Shown here: piece after piece, positions 1-12,077 of the stretch | Position numbering within the stretch: the first letter of the stretch is position 1 | Layout of the letters: each line of letters begins with the position of its first letter | Source of the DNA: Dillenia suffruticosa | Lineage: Eukaryota > Streptophyta > Magnoliopsida > Dilleniales > Dilleniaceae | Assembly (NCBI GenBank): GCA_033439265.1 | Contig: JAVTVX010000030.1 | Span: 5,721,774-5,785,773 of the forward strand | Reading direction: 5' to 3' | Length of the DNA stretch: 64,000 bases | Program-made: the position numbers and the translations under genes | The notes under the pieces: model-generated | The model's database searches: none | What the model saw: only the letters and a program-made list of their open reading frames with translations | Told to the model about the DNA's origin: nothing

Positions 1-1450
1 CATTGTTTATAGAGTTATACAAGTTTGCTTTTTACTATTCTAAGAAATGATATCATCATTGAGCAAGAAGACAAAACCTGATATTGATTTGTATTTATCC
101 AAATCACCGCTCTAATCAGCATCTGAATATCTCATAAGGCACAAATCACCTTCTCCATAACACAAAAAGAAATCACAATTCTTTTGAGATATCTGAAAAT
201 TTTTTTTACTACTCTCCAGTGACCTCTTCCAGGATTTGATTAATATCTATTTATCAGACCAATTGTATAACAAATGTCTGATCGTGTACACAAATCGCAT
301 ACATTAAACTTTTCACTACACTAGAATAAGGGATTTTGTTCATTTCCCTTACTTCTTCCAGAGTTTTGGGGTATATTTCAAAACTCAGACCATCACACTT
401 GGTGATGAAAATATCTATAGGATTACAATCACTCATCTCAAAGCGCTCGAGAATTTTTCTAATGTAAGTCTCTTGTGAAAGAGTTAATATTCGACTCAAG
501 CGATCCCTCTGGATCTTAATTCCGAGAATGAATTTAGCTTTACCCATATCTTTTATGTTGAAACTCAATGATAACTATGTCTTAATTGTCATCAGATACT
601 CAATATTGTTACTGACCAATAGTATATCGTTCACATATAGAGACAATATCACAAAAAAATCATCAGAACGTATCAGAGAGACACAATGATCCTTCTCGAT
701 CATTGTAAAACTCATCTTCTCATGAAATTTCAGATAGCATCACTTGTATGACTGTTTTAAGTCATATATCGACTTCCGAATTCAACAAAATTTTCCTCCT
801 AATCTACTAGAACAAATTTAGAGGGTTGTTCCATATAGATCTCTTCATCCAGCGTTCATTACATATATCTGGTGTAATTTCAAATCTATACTCGTGACAA
901 TCACCAAGAGTAAACGAATCGATATAAATTTAACTATAAGAGAGTAAGTTTTCTCGTAATCAATATTCTTTGTTTGAATATAATCTTTGGCTACCAAACG
1001 AACTTTGTATCTTTCTACCAATCTATTGGCCTCTCTTTTGATTTTGAAAATCTACTTGTTCCTAATGGTCATTCTATTATCAGATAAGTCAACTAAGTCT
1101 CAGACCCCATTGGCTGTCATGGATTCCAACTTCTCCTACATAACCTTTAACTATCGGTCTTTCGTAGGACTCTCAAGAGCTTAATTAAATGTCTTGGGCT
1201 CCTTATTATTCTCAGAAATCACAATGAGAATTTAATCTTCAATCAAAAAATGACGTTAAGATACTTGTCCCCGACTACTCCTACGAGAAGGGGGAGCCTC
1301 TTCACCTCTAAATAGGCCACTCCCACTAAGACTAAAATCCATTACGGGTTCTTGAGTCCCACCGTTGGACTCAATTGAGCTATTAGACTTACCCATCTCA
1401 TAGAAAATGAAATTTTGATTGATTTTGCCTCTTAGGGAAATCATTTTTCA
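1..1450 (-). pseudogene. Element A reverse transcriptase / RNase H remnant
   Basis: Minus-strand frames carry copia RT signatures: VERYKVRLVAK near 970-1020 (start of the RT domain) and LGIKIQRD, LSQETYI and a DCNPI block in 254-568 (end of RT, the stretch leading into RNase H). Bases 1-250 match the start of RNase H in element F around 57405-57560. The frames are interrupted every few hundred bases and the middle of the domain is only readable by switching frame. It would have copied retrotransposon RNA into DNA in cytoplasmic particles; here it cannot be made as one protein. The longest open piece is 104 codons. Confidence 0.85.
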
Positions 1451-1559
1451 GTAACAGGGTATCATGAGACTCAATCTCAGTGACTGTACCGTCCGTATGC
1501 TTACCTAGGAACACGTCCCTTAAAATGTTCAGTATATCTTATAAAGATATACTTTTTTT

Positions 1560-2110
1560 CTCGTAAGCCTAATTTGCCATGTGGATGCGAAAAATCGTGA
1601 AGATATGCAGTATAACCTCATGGCCTCAAGTAGCTAAGCTCAACCTACCTCCTTGTCCAAAACTCATAAGGGATACTGATTGCTGATTTTGTTAGAACAC
1701 GATTAAGAACGTATACAACAATCAATAATGGATCTCCCCAATAGGAGATGGGCAAATTGACATGTGCTATCATATATCTCACAATCTCCAATAGAGTCCT
1801 ATTCCTTCTTTCAATTACTCCGTTTTGTTGGGAAGTAGTAGAAATAATCAACTGTCATGTAATGTTTATATCGAAATAGAGCTTTTTGAACTGTTAAGAT
1901 AGATACTTGCGCTCTTGATTGATTCTGAGAGTCTTTACTTTCAAGTTTAACTGATTCTCAATTTCGCCGATAAATCTCCTACAACACTCCAATGTCTCAG
2001 ACTTGTGCGAAATTAGATAGATATAACTGAAACATGTGTAATTGTATATAAACACAATAAAAAATGTAACTCTATTTTTTACTCTCATATTTATAGGTTC
2101 ACAAATATCG
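1560..2110 (-). pseudogene. Element A integrase core remnant
   Basis: Two minus-strand pieces carry the integrase core. At 1645-1851 the read includes TSQQNGVIERRNRTLLEIVR, the conserved block around the catalytic Glu of copia integrases. At 1894-2088 the read includes FIYNYTCFSYIYLISHKSE, the beta strands near the first catalytic Asp, which here is replaced in the pattern (YNYT instead of a DDY-type box). A frame break lies between them, near 1860-1900. The second piece is repeated downstream because it falls inside the 815-bp duplication. In a working element this enzyme joins the cDNA to host DNA. Confidence 0.85.
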
Positions 2111-2716
2111 GAGTAGATTAACTGTAATAGAGTCTCAATTCTCGTTGTCTTTCCAAATGATTTTCTTGTAACTTTGTCGGCTAGGCAAACTCACATAGGG
2201 GTAACTAAACCCTAGTTAGTAGGGTCAACAGACCACTCATAGCTAATCGGTTCAATCTCTCTTAACTTATGTGGCCAAGTCTACTATACTAAATAGTAAT
2301 ATCATCAACTACGTTATCAGATGTAAAGACAATATGAGATAAATGAAAAAAATTATTAAAAGAAACCACATCCAAAACATATAATCTATCATGGACTAAA
2401 TCAAATAAAAAAACTATCATATGAAGTAGAAACTTTAGAGTTTTCCAAGAAAACAGAATATTCTAAGCAATCAAGATAAAGTACATATACGAAATTCCGT
2501 CGAATCTCAAGAGTATACAAAATATCATGTAAATATATGATTTGATTATTTCGCAACTCCCACTTACATGTATCAATCCCCCTAATAGTTACTAATAGTT
2601 CGTTACTCACATACAGCCTCCTTGTATGGAGACTCAATCAGCGAAACTCCACGTACATACTCTTATCGCGAGCTACATGGTTGGTGGCTCATGAATTTAC
2701 AATCCATAAAGGAGAT
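1902..2716 (-). repeat. 815-bp tandem duplication, copy 1
   Basis: Begins gatacttgcgctc and ends at aaaggagat, where copy 2 starts immediately. It covers the first half of the integrase core, the pre-integrase zinc region and part of the protease region of element A. Element F has only one copy of the matching stretch, so the duplication happened within this copy. By eye I count seven differences between the copies, about 99 percent identity. Confidence 0.95.
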
Positions 2717-3531
2717 GATACTTGCGCTCTTGATTGATTCTGAGAGTCTTTACTTTCAAATTTAACTGATTCTCAATTTCGCCGATAAATCTCCTACAAC
2801 ACTCCAATGTCTCAGACTTGTGCGAAATCAGATAGATATAACTGAAACATGTGTAATTGTATATAAACACAATAAAAAATGTAACTCTATTTTTTACTCT
2901 CATATTTATAGGTTCACAAATATCGGAGTAGATTAACTGTAATAGAGTCCCAATTCTCGTTGTCTTTCCAAATGATTTTCTTGTAGCTTTGTCGGCTAGG
3001 CAAACTCACATAGGGGTAACTAAACCCTAGTTAGTAGGGTCAACAGACCACTCATAGCTAATCGGTTCAATCTCTCTTAACTTATGTGGCCAAGTCTACT
3101 ATACTAAATAGTAATATCATCAACTACGTTATCAGATGTAAAGACAATAGGAGATAAATGAAAAAAATTATTAAAAGAAACCACATCCAAAACATATAAT
3201 CTATCATGGACTAAATCAAATAAAAAAACTATCATATGAAGTAGAAACTTTAGAGTTTTCCAAGAAAACAGAATATTCTAAGCAATCAAGATAAAGTACA
3301 TATACGAAATTCCGTCGAATCTCAAGAGTATACAAAATATCATGTAAATATATGATTTGATTATTTCGCAACTCCCACTTACATGTATCAATCCCCCTAA
3401 TAGTTACAAATAGTTCGTTACTCACATACAGCCTCCTTGTATGGAGACTCAATCAGCGAAACTCCACGTACATACTCTTATCGCGGGCTACATGGTTGGT
3501 GGCTCATGAATTTACAATCCATAAAGGAGAT
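2717..3531 (-). repeat. 815-bp tandem duplication, copy 2
   Basis: Head-to-tail with copy 1 at a fixed offset of 815 bases. Both copies hold the same minus-strand frames: the integrase stretch reading MRVKNRVTFFIVFIYNYTC and the protease-region frame beginning MSLHTRRLYVSNEL. After copy 2 the normal element order resumes with the gag region. Confidence 0.95.
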
Positions 3532-3565
3532 GAGTCAATGAGTATCACAGTAGATGAAACAAAAC

Positions 3566-4440
3566 TCACAGTAGAGAAGAAGGACATACCTTCCGCTGAC
3601 CACACTCGTGAGCGAAATGCTCAAACTTGCCACATATGTAACACTTGACTTTACTCTTATCGAATTCTTTCTTCCTACACTTTGGTCCTTTGTTGTCGGT
3701 TTTAATAGATAGCTTCTTCTTGCAATAGTCTCTGGTCTTCTTGTTATATTTGTGCCATTTGCGCTTAGTACCCCGAGAGCCCTTACTCAACTCTACTATA
3801 TAAGGATGACCCGAAGCAGATCTAGCCACCTCCTTGCGCTTTTCTTCGAGTTTACAGTCCCTACTCACATCCATGAAAGTATGAATACTCTCAGTGTATA
3901 AGGTAGGTGTTAACAATCTCCTAGGAGTTAGGTAGAGATTGAATCACTCTCAATACCTGAAACTCATCTGATAATGACTTCCCCATATTTTTCAAAGAGG
4001 CAATCATACTTGAGATGTGCATAAGATGCTGTTTTGTACTATGATCCGATCTCTTTTTATAGGTAATAAATCTATAAGTCATCATCAATAACTTAGAAGC
4101 TGACTAGAAGCCAAAATGCTCTTTGAGAGCATGCCAAACCGACATCTAGAGGATACTGCTCATAAACCAGAATCATATTGTCGTGTATGTTGTTCAGGAG
4201 GATTGCCCTATCTTGGTCACCCATCATTTTTCATGCACTCTAATCCTCCTGATCCCATTTCCCTTTAGGCGTGGTTAGGGGGGTCCATCATTTCGTGCTG
4301 TAGAATTCCTCTTAGTTCTTCTTTCTCGAAGATAAACTGAATCTTCTGGTACCAAATTTTATAATTGTCACCATTCAGTTTATCTTCCTTCATAAGATTA
4401 AGCACAATAGTATTTGTTGCAGCTATTGTTTCCGTTACAT
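3566..4440 (-). pseudogene. Element A gag remnant with CCHC zinc knuckle
   Basis: The frame at 3566-3916 is lysine-rich and ends in a nucleocapsid knuckle, CYICGKFEHFAHEC (C-x2-C-x4-H-x4-C), at about 3602-3643. This motif binds the element's own RNA in the particle. Sequence from 3917 to 4440 continues gag in broken frames, up to a stretch matching the start of gag in element F (around 60130-60260). No single frame spans the protein. Element F lacks most of this region, including the knuckle, so A is the better record of the family's gag. Confidence 0.8.
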
Positions 4441-5492
4441 AGAAAAGAGAGACATTAATGACATGATGTTTGTTTTTACAATTTTGCGCACACTATGAAT
4501 TAACAAATACTAAATGATTCAAGTATAGAGTCTAAAGTGGGCATATGAATCAATGGACACCATACACCACAACCATGGATCATACCATCCGCACTTGAAT
4601 TTAGCACATAAAAATCCACAAATAATTATATATATGGATAGTTATATATATGGACGTGGGCCCTCAAAAACTTAGAAAAATCCAATCTAGGATGACCTGA
4701 TGCGCCGCCACGCACCGCCAACAGGTTAGCGCACGTGCCAAACGCATTGCGCGTCCTGCCAGCACGCTCACACGTTTAACCAGCATCCCCGGGTTGGACA
4801 CGGATCTGGGTCAGAACCGACTTGGACCATCCAATGTTGTTCACGCGTCTCAGCGCGTGTGAATGTCACACGCCTTCACCCACTGGCATAACGCGCCTCT
4901 ACACTTGTGTAACTCATGCACTCATAGGTATGGTTCGATTCTTTCTCGCTCGACAGGTCTGCAACCACGTCTTTTCGACCCGACTACCAGAAAACTCATT
5001 TTCAGTCACTTTTTTATGGCGATTTTATCGGGAAAATAAAATTGGACTTCGCTAAGTCATTCTCAATTCGAATTTTTGGAGATTCAAACCCTAATGTAGG
5101 CGAATCATGTGTCCAAAATTTTAGCCTATCGTAGTCATGTCGAAAAACCTAGATTTCGACAATGGTAATACACAATATATATATTAAAATGTAGATCAGA
5201 CCATAAGCGATATATATAAACCAATTTCATAGATCAATTTATTCTTTTACGTGACAGATATAGGTTTTAATTTTTGGGTGCCATTAATGGTCAAAAGTTT
5301 TAACTTTATATTTCACGGTCTAAACTTATTCCAAAAATTATGAAAAAATTATATTCGTGATATACAAATCATGGGTAATATTGTAGTATAATTGGATTCA
5401 CAAAAGTTATTCGTGATCTAAACTCTAAATTTTTTACCCATATTTTTATATCCGAAAAAATTCTAAAAAATATTTTAATAAATCTAATTAGT
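4441..5492 (-). other. Element A long 5' leader (non-coding)
   Basis: About 1.05 kb between the primer-binding site and gag, with no long frame. Bases 4690-4930 are clearly richer in G+C than the surroundings, with many CACGC, GCGCG and CGCGT words. Element F has a matching leader with a similar GC-rich patch at 60500-60860. The rest is AT-rich. The leader would carry packaging and dimerisation signals, but I cannot point to any. Confidence 0.7.
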
Positions 5493-5504
5493 GCTCTGAT
5501 ACTA
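5493..5504 (-). other. Element A primer-binding site
   Basis: Reads TAGTATCAGAGC on the minus strand, one base from the plant initiator-Met tRNA complement TGGTATCAGAGC. It abuts the inner edge of the LTR at 5506. Confidence 0.85.
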
Positions 5505-5505
5505 A

Positions 5506-6009
5506 TATTAGATTTAATTGACATAAATGGAAGCATGGTGATTTTTTTTGAAAAAAATTAAAAGATTGTGTTTACGGGTGTATCTTAGTAAATAAATGTA
5601 GAAAATATGGAAATTATGAAAATTTTCTCGACGATTTCGCAGTTGGAATGATAATCATATCAAACGAGTTATTACTGTAATATCATAATACCATAACTCT
5701 AAATCCAGTTATGAAATAACTTAAAAAATTCACCACTCCAAAATTTTCCTAAAAACTCAATGATAGAGTGTGTTTTTTCAAAAACTCGACTCTCTCAGAA
5801 AAATTGTGTGTTCACCGTGAAGGATGCCTCTCCTCTCAAATTGAAAAAGATCATCCAAATCACGTCATAAATCTCATGTAGGATAATGGAGAGAATTAGG
5901 GGGAGAGTTGACATGATCCGTTAACTACATATTATCTGTTAATTTTTAATTTTTAATTTAATTGTTTTACTTTATGGTAAATGCCCCTATGCCGGCATTT
6001 TTACCAACA
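5506..6009 (-). repeat. Element A 5' LTR
   Basis: 504 bp. On the minus strand it starts TGTTGGTAAAAATGCC and ends AATCTAATA (the usual CA end is mutated to TA). Its edges are set by the primer-binding site on one side and by alignment with both LTRs of element F (55381-55883 and 61426-61789). Confidence 0.88.
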
Positions 6010-6077
6010 CTACCCATCAACAAACCACCCTTATCAATAAAATTCTCTCTTCCCAAGACAGTTGTGCTGCCCCATAT

Positions 6078-7829
6078 CTACCACTCATTTGGAAAAGCTT
6101 CTCTGTAATTTTCATTTTCTCCAACAGTAAGCTCTCTAGTTGTTGCATCCCTTGCACGGGTGCTCAGAAGTCTCTGAGCTAATCTCACCTTTGTTGTCAC
6201 CTTCTTTCGAAGCATCGATGCTAACGTTTGCTTCTTACTCTTGGACATCGGTGGTGCATACTTGTTGCATCCAAATCCCCGACAGTCATTGATCTCGAAG
6301 TTGAAGAACTGCCGCATCCCTCAAAACAGCTTCATTGTGCTCTCGAACTTTTGCGAGCTTTGCTCGCTTCGTTGCCTGTTTATCAATTTCTCTCTCCCTT
6401 GCTATCTCTTTATCTTTCTCTCGGACATTTCTCACAGCTTTTCATGCCAACTCCTCTGCTAAATCAGTTCCTGAATCAAAAACTTTTTCATCTTGTGTAG
6501 GACTAACATTGATTGGTTTCTCCTCATCATCTCGTTGAATGATGGGTTCATGAAATGGGCAAATTTTTGAGTCTCTCCTCAGGCAGAGACCACCTTTGCT
6601 CAAAGGAGCGTGACATGGTTGGATTTCATCATGCTTTTCTTTATAAACTGTTGTATCAACATATAACTCTGCAATCTTCTTTGCTGGAATAACTGCATCA
6701 TAGTCCATTCTACCCCCGTGTCCTTCAAGTTCCAAACCTCTCTGGTGAGCCAAAACATCCCGGTTTGGGCCCCAGTTGTCCAAAAAAGAGCCCCAATTTA
6801 ATAACGGTGCCTCAGCCTTAAGTTTATCCTTTAAAGAACTCAAATCATTTACACCTTCCTCGGAAATCCTAGTCATTTTGATTTTTGATTTGTTGCTGCT
6901 TTCAGGAGCTTCATTCTTTACCTTGTTTGAAGTTGATTTACATGAAAGATCTCTTGCCACCTCGCTGGGTGTGGATGAGCTGCCCTTCTCAAATAGTTCA
7001 ATTTTGCCCTCCTCCCATATATTTTCTTCATCGTCATCTTTAGTATTGGGAAGAGCACAACCAGATTCTTCACATCTCCTTTTGATAGATTGGATTTGGT
7101 TCCGGATATCAATGAATTCTTTTAATGCAGAGTCTCTGAATCTGTTATATGTTATCTCAACTCTAACAAGTACCGAGACCCATTCTTGAACAGCTACCAG
7201 ATGCTTGATGACAAGGAGCTTGTACAGCTCCCTTAATGTATCGAAAACCACCTTATTATCACTGTTCTCATGGACCTTTTCAGCCTCTTTTAATGAATCA
7301 AGACGGAGCTGCTGTAGTTCAGAAGAACGAAATTCTTCAAAATCTTCATCATTTAAGGGATCCAAAGGCATATTCTCCTCTTTTGTACGAACAATGTCTA
7401 AACATTCTCCTATCTCATCAATTGTTAACTGTATTTCACTCTTGATAGAAGCGAAATTTTGCTTTAGCATTTCAAATTTTTTTCAACAAGATCTCCTTTG
7501 TTCTCAGCTCCCTTTCCCCTCTGACCTGTTGAATCCGGGCTGCATCTGCTTGTATATTAGGAAATTGGAAGCGGAGGATGTTTTTTATTCTAAGCTGCCG
7601 GTAATGAAAACCAAAGGAAGCATTCCACTTCTCCAATAACTCAATGGCCTTTGACCACAGAGTGGAAGCTATAGCTAGAGGAGCTGGAAGTGGTAAGTTC
7701 CTACTAAACCCAACACTCAAACTCAACAACTGATCCAAGTTAACCACAAGGAGTGTTCTGAAAAGCTTTGACTGCATAAAAAGCTCGTCCATTATTAGAA
7801 GCGAAAGATATCGTACCAACAGAAAACAT
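6078..7829 (-). pseudogene. UVSSA: UVSSA-like (UV-stimulated scaffold protein A / ENTH-VHS) gene, 5'-truncated and frameshifted
   Basis: UVSSA works in transcription-coupled nucleotide excision repair, linking stalled RNA polymerase II to TFIIH and USP7. Reading down the minus strand: end of the VHS-like domain (VRYLSLLIMDELFMQSKLFR, near 7755-7820), then a region rich in acidic and coiled segments (6900-7470), then the DUF2043 zinc motif (CHAPLSKGGLCLRRDSKICPF, near 6560-6625), then the conserved C-terminus NYREAFPN-W with stop TAG at 6078-6080. Breaks: an extra A in a poly-A run near 7478 shifts the frame; TGA at 6442-6444 interrupts the stretch before KAVRNVREKDKE; two more shifts fall near 6280-6330. 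About six residues are missing after HYRQLR. The expected AG acceptor before VRYL is absent (TTG). N-terminal exons are cut off by element B and I could not find them. Three shifts plus a stop argue for a pseudogene; homopolymer sequencing error could explain only one. Confidence 0.9.
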
Positions 7830-8443
7830 TCTTGGAAAAAATTACTTGATGCAAAAAAATATATCAAATATTATGTTAAATTATTAGAATCAAAACTCAA
7901 GAACTAAAACTGAAATTCAAGTTGGATGGAAGTATACCTGACTCTATAGTCAGAAACTGAATAAAATACAAACTTGATCCGACTTTCGTCTGGATAGAAT
8001 CCCGGCCACGGTCTTTCAGGTCAAATGTATTATCATAAAATCTCTCTATATAATGGGAGTATTAGGAAGAAGAGTAATTCACTGATTCAGAGACCATAAT
8101 CCTTATTTATAGTTGTAGGGATGACTTTACTTTCAAATTCATAATTAGAATTTGCCTTAACTTATTTAAGTTACCTTACCTGATTCACATGAATTTAGAT
8201 AACTTTCATACTAATCTTAAGTCACCCTTAGACATTCCCTATTTAACCCATCATAAATAGTAAATATCCATTGATATCTACACATTTATTTATTTCTATA
8301 TCTTTTGAGATATTTAAATCCAAGTTACTGAATTTTTCAAATTTACCGGATCACTTTCATATGGGCTTATCTTATGGGTTTGACAATATGCATTATATAA
8401 TTATTTTAACATATAAGCCCAACGTTGGATTAATGATCCAACA
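7830..8443 (-). repeat. Element B 3' LTR
   Basis: 614 bp, pairing along its whole length with 14388-15003 with scattered substitutions. The left edge is mutated (tc where the partner has tg); the right edge is tgatccaaca. Minus-strand TATA-like sequence lies near 8102-8112. Confidence 0.95.
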
Positions 8444-8454
8444 ATCTCCCACTT
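8444..8454 (-). other. Element B polypurine tract
   Basis: AAGTGGGAGAT on the minus strand, directly before the 3' LTR. This is the plus-strand primer site used in reverse transcription. Confidence 0.85.
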
Positions 8455-8849
8455 GGGCTATACGTGAGACTTTATAATTATGTAATTGCTAAATAACCGA
8501 ATGAGCTCAACTTCTCTGTCAATACTGAAATGTATTACAACCAATTCCGTCCATTAATCATATCAACTTAGGATCAAGGCGGCTTTTGTTATAATTTCGC
8601 AACTCAACCTTCAATGGTCACGTAAATTGATATAACCAAATGACATGGATTATGATATGGATGCGTAGTATGGAAATGTCATGCAATGTGATCTTTAACA
8701 TATCTATTTCCAATTGGTTCTCTTTAGTGAGATCATACCAAATCAGAGTAAATAAAAAAAGGCTGAATCTTTATTTCTGCAGAATTTAACTATAGTAATT
8801 CAATATTTATATCAATAGAGCATTCATGATTTACAAACTCCCACTAAAA

Positions 8850-10440
8850 TTGTATATCCTCAAGTGGCATTACGCCAATACGAGCAACATGCTCAAGGAC
8901 TACTTTGGGTGGCAAACCCTTTGTAAGCGGATCCGCAATCATGGAGTTTGTTCCTATATGTTCTATAGACATCTGACCACTTTATACTCTTTCTTTAACA
9001 ACCAGGAACTTGATATCTATGTGTTTGGATTTGGTCGAACTCTTGTTGTTATTGGAATAGAGAACTGCCGATTTGTTGTCACAAAATAATTTGAGTGGCT
9101 TATCAATGCTATCCACTATCCGTAGTCCCGTGACAAAATTTCGCAGCCATATTCCATGGTTGGATGCTTCATGACACGCTATTAATTCTGTCACCATTGT
9201 GGAAGATGTTATAAGAGACTGTTTAGCACTCTTCCAAGAAATGGCTCCTCCCGCTAGCATGTAGATATAGCCTGTTGTAGACTTCATGCTATCTTGACAT
9301 CCCGCAAAATCGGAGTCAGTATACCCAGTGATCTCAAGCCGTTCCGACCTCCGATACGTGAGCATATATTCCTTCGTTCTCTGTAGATACCGCAAGACTT
9401 GTTTGACAGCTTTTCAATGGTCCATTCCAGGATTGCTTAAGTATCTGCCCAACATTCCTGTAATGTATGCAATATCTAGACGCGTACATATCTGAGCATA
9501 CATCAAACTTCCTACTGCTGATGCATAAGGAATCTTCTATATTTCTCGTTTCTCAATATCATTTTGGGGGCACTATTTGAGACTAAATTTGACTCCCTTA
9601 GATACAGGGGTATCACCAAGTTTACAATTTTGCATGCCATATCTCGTTAAGACTTTTTCAATATATCCCTTTTGGGACAATTGCAGAATATCTTGAGAAC
9701 GATCTCAGTGTATCTGAATGCCCAATACGAAAGAACTTTCTCCAAGATCTTTCATCTCAAATTTTTTTGTGAGAAAAATCTTGGTTTCATATAATAGATT
9801 TTTATCGTTACTGGCAAACAATATGTTATCGACATATAAAATCATAAAAATATATTTACTCCCACAGAACATATGGTTTATACATTTATCAACTAAATTC
9901 ATCTCAAAACCAAAGGAGATGATTATTTGATGAAATTTAAAATACCATTGTCGAGATGCTTGCTCGAGTCCATAGATGGATTTTTTAAGTTTGCAAACCA
10001 TATTCTTTGGATCTCCCGACACAAAGTTTTCTGGTTGCAACATATAGATCGTTTCATCAATGTCACCATTGAAAAATGCCGTCTTTACATCCATTTGGTG
10101 TAACTCAAGATTAAAATGTGCCACTAACGCCATTATAATCCTAAAAGAGTTTTTCAAAAAAACTGGAGAGAAAGTCTCTTTATAATCAATGCATTCTTTC
10201 TGTGTGAAACCTTTTGCGACAAGACGAACTTTATATCTCTCCACATTACCTTTCGAATCCCTTTTGGTTTTAAATATCCATTTACAACCAATGGGTTTTG
10301 CTCCTTCAGGCAATGGGACGAGATCCCAAACATCATTGTCTTTCATGAACTTCATCTCTTCATTCATGGTATCGATCCACTTTTGAGAGTTACAACATTC
10401 AATGGCTTGATGGAAGTTGATCGGATCATCTTCCATCACT
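8850..10440 (-). pseudogene. Element B reverse transcriptase and RNase H
   Basis: RT: the frame 9705-10439 (244 codons) carries WIFKTKRDSKGNVERYKVRL, the TAFFNGD block and YGLEQASRQWY. The catalytic box is YVDN (residues 202-205 of that frame), where active enzymes have YVDD, so the last metal-binding Asp is lost. RNase H: the frame 8982-9395 reads GYTDSDFAGCQDSMKSTTGY and later LFCDNKSAV, with the catalytic Asp of TDSD and the STMVTELIA helix. The end of RNase H runs on to about 8850 after a stop. A frame break at about 9400-9700 separates the two. Functions are cDNA synthesis and removal of template RNA. Confidence 0.9.
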
Positions 10441-10742
10441 CCAATGTCAACATCATGTTCCTGAAGAAATACAACATAATCATCCGGAATTACATTTCTT
10501 CTTTCTCTAGCGGATCTTCTTAATGGTATAAGTTATTGAGGTGGTAGAGTTTGTTCTTCAGAATTTGAGGGTTCGCTAATATTGTCTAACTCTATTGTGT
10601 TTTGAACAGGATCAGGGATAGAAATCTAGTCAAGTCCAATAACACCTGTAAAAATATCAATAAATTCCTCTTGAAAGACAATATCTCTAACCATATCTCC
10701 CCCCGCAAACTCAACATACTCAAAAAACCATGCATTTTCTGA

Positions 10743-11480
10743 CTAAAAAATGACCTTATTTGTGGGATCATAAAATTTATACCCCTTAGATTTTTCAGAG
10801 TATCTTATAAAATAGCAACTAACTGTCTTAGCATCCAGTTTCCTTTCATTGGGCCTAAAAGGCCTAGCCTCAGTTGGACAACCCCAAATGCACAGATGCT
10901 TCACACTAGGACGTCTGCCAGTCCAAAGTTCGTAGGGGGTTTTGGTAGTTGTCTTAGTAGGAACCCTGTTGAGAAGGTATGCTGCAGTCTTGAGTGCCTC
11001 TCCCCAGAGTGACTCAGGTAAGGTAGAATGAGCAATCATGCTTCTTACTATATCCTTAAGAGTCCTGTTTCGTCTTTCATCAACACCATTCATGGCGGGT
11101 GAGCCAGACATTGTATACTGTGGGATGATACCGTATTCTTCTAGGAAGTGAGCAAACGGTCTTGGATGCTGTTCACCTGATTTATCATTTCTGCCGTAGT
11201 ATTCTCCACCACGATCAGATCTGACTTTCTTAATTCGTTTGCTGAGTTGGTTTTCAACTTCAGCTTTATAAATTTTGAACATATCCAAAGATTGGAACTT
11301 TTCTGTAAGGAGATAAATGTAACCATATCTTGAATAATCGTCTATGAACGTGATAAAATATCATTTACCATTCCAAGAAACCGAAGGGAATGGTCCACAG
11401 ATATCCGTATGAATCAATTATAAGATGTCTGAAGTCATTTTGGCCTCATAATCACTTTTATTAGTTTGTTTTCCCTTTAT
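10743..11480 (-). pseudogene. Element B integrase
   Basis: The frame 10743-11288 (181 codons) contains [14 protein letters not shown] (second catalytic Asp), [19 protein letters not shown] (catalytic Glu) and [17 protein letters not shown], the C-terminal start of the copia domain. Sequence beyond 11288 to about 11480 holds the first catalytic Asp region in a shifted frame. The family's usual NGVAER is NGVDER here. It would insert cDNA with a 5-bp stagger, consistent with the 5-bp duplications seen in this window. Confidence 0.88.
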
Positions 11481-12077
11481 ACAATTTACACAAACGTTAA
11501 AATCTGTGAAATCAATGGAATTAAGAATTCCTTTTGACACAATTCTCTCTATTCTCCGTCTGGAGATATGACCTAATCTTTTGTACCACAACGAGGAGGA
11601 ATTCTTGTTGGTTAATTTGCGCCTTACATTTCGAGTACCAGTATGCAGAAATTCATTAAAACAAGTCATAGTATCAAGTAAATAAAGATTATCAGATCCG
11701 AATAAAGAATCGGAACTAACTAATTTTGAATCAAGAAACAAACTAACTTTTTCATTTTCGAAAGAACAAGTAAAACCAAATTTGTCCAATACAGAAATAG
11801 AAATCAAATTCTGTCTAAAAGACGGCACAATAAATGTTTCATGCAGATCCAAAAAGAATCTGGTCCTTAATAATAAGCTAAACCTTCCTATGGTTTCAAC
11901 TAAAACCTTATTGCCGTCACCTATATAGATGTATCTTTCACCATCATTTGGCAGTCGGTAATTTAGGCAACCCTGCATGGACACACTGATGTGAGTGGTT
12001 GCAGCGGAATTTAGCCACCAAGTGTGTCCTGGTACTGAAATTAAATTAACCTCAGAACAAATTAAAGACACAGACAT
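11418..12077 (-). pseudogene. Element B protease and pre-integrase region
   Basis: A 219-codon frame. WWLNSAATTHISVS matches the aspartic protease active site of copia, but the usual DSGA is NSAA, so the catalytic Asp is replaced. The end of the frame has LWYKRLGHISRRRIERIV and CVNCIKGKQT, the His-Cys zinc module before integrase. The frame is otherwise intact and overlaps the start of the integrase piece in another frame. Confidence 0.85.

Larger units (their letters stand above)
1..6009 (-). mobile_element. Ty1/copia element A, right part (3' end lies outside the window)
   Basis: On the minus strand the order is 5' LTR (5506-6009), tRNA-Met primer-binding site, long leader, gag with a CCHC knuckle, pre-integrase and integrase, then reverse transcriptase running toward base 1. 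That pol order is diagnostic of Ty1/copia. Many stops and frameshifts break every domain. It is the same family as element F (55381-61789): the LTR starts and ends, the leader and the RT-RNase H blocks all match by eye. The 3' LTR and the left target duplication are not in the window, so full length cannot be checked. The right flank begins ctacc at 6010. An 815-bp tandem duplication sits inside pol. Confidence 0.93.

Noticed and set aside
5493-5504. tRNA gene at primer-binding sites
   Set aside because: Only the 3' tRNA complement is present, as expected for LTR elements; no cloverleaf.
6228-7639. Plus-strand open frames across the UVSSA remnant (6228-6538, 6776-7189, 7205-7639)
   Set aside because: Antisense to recognisable UVSSA coding sequence, low-complexity S/L-rich translations.
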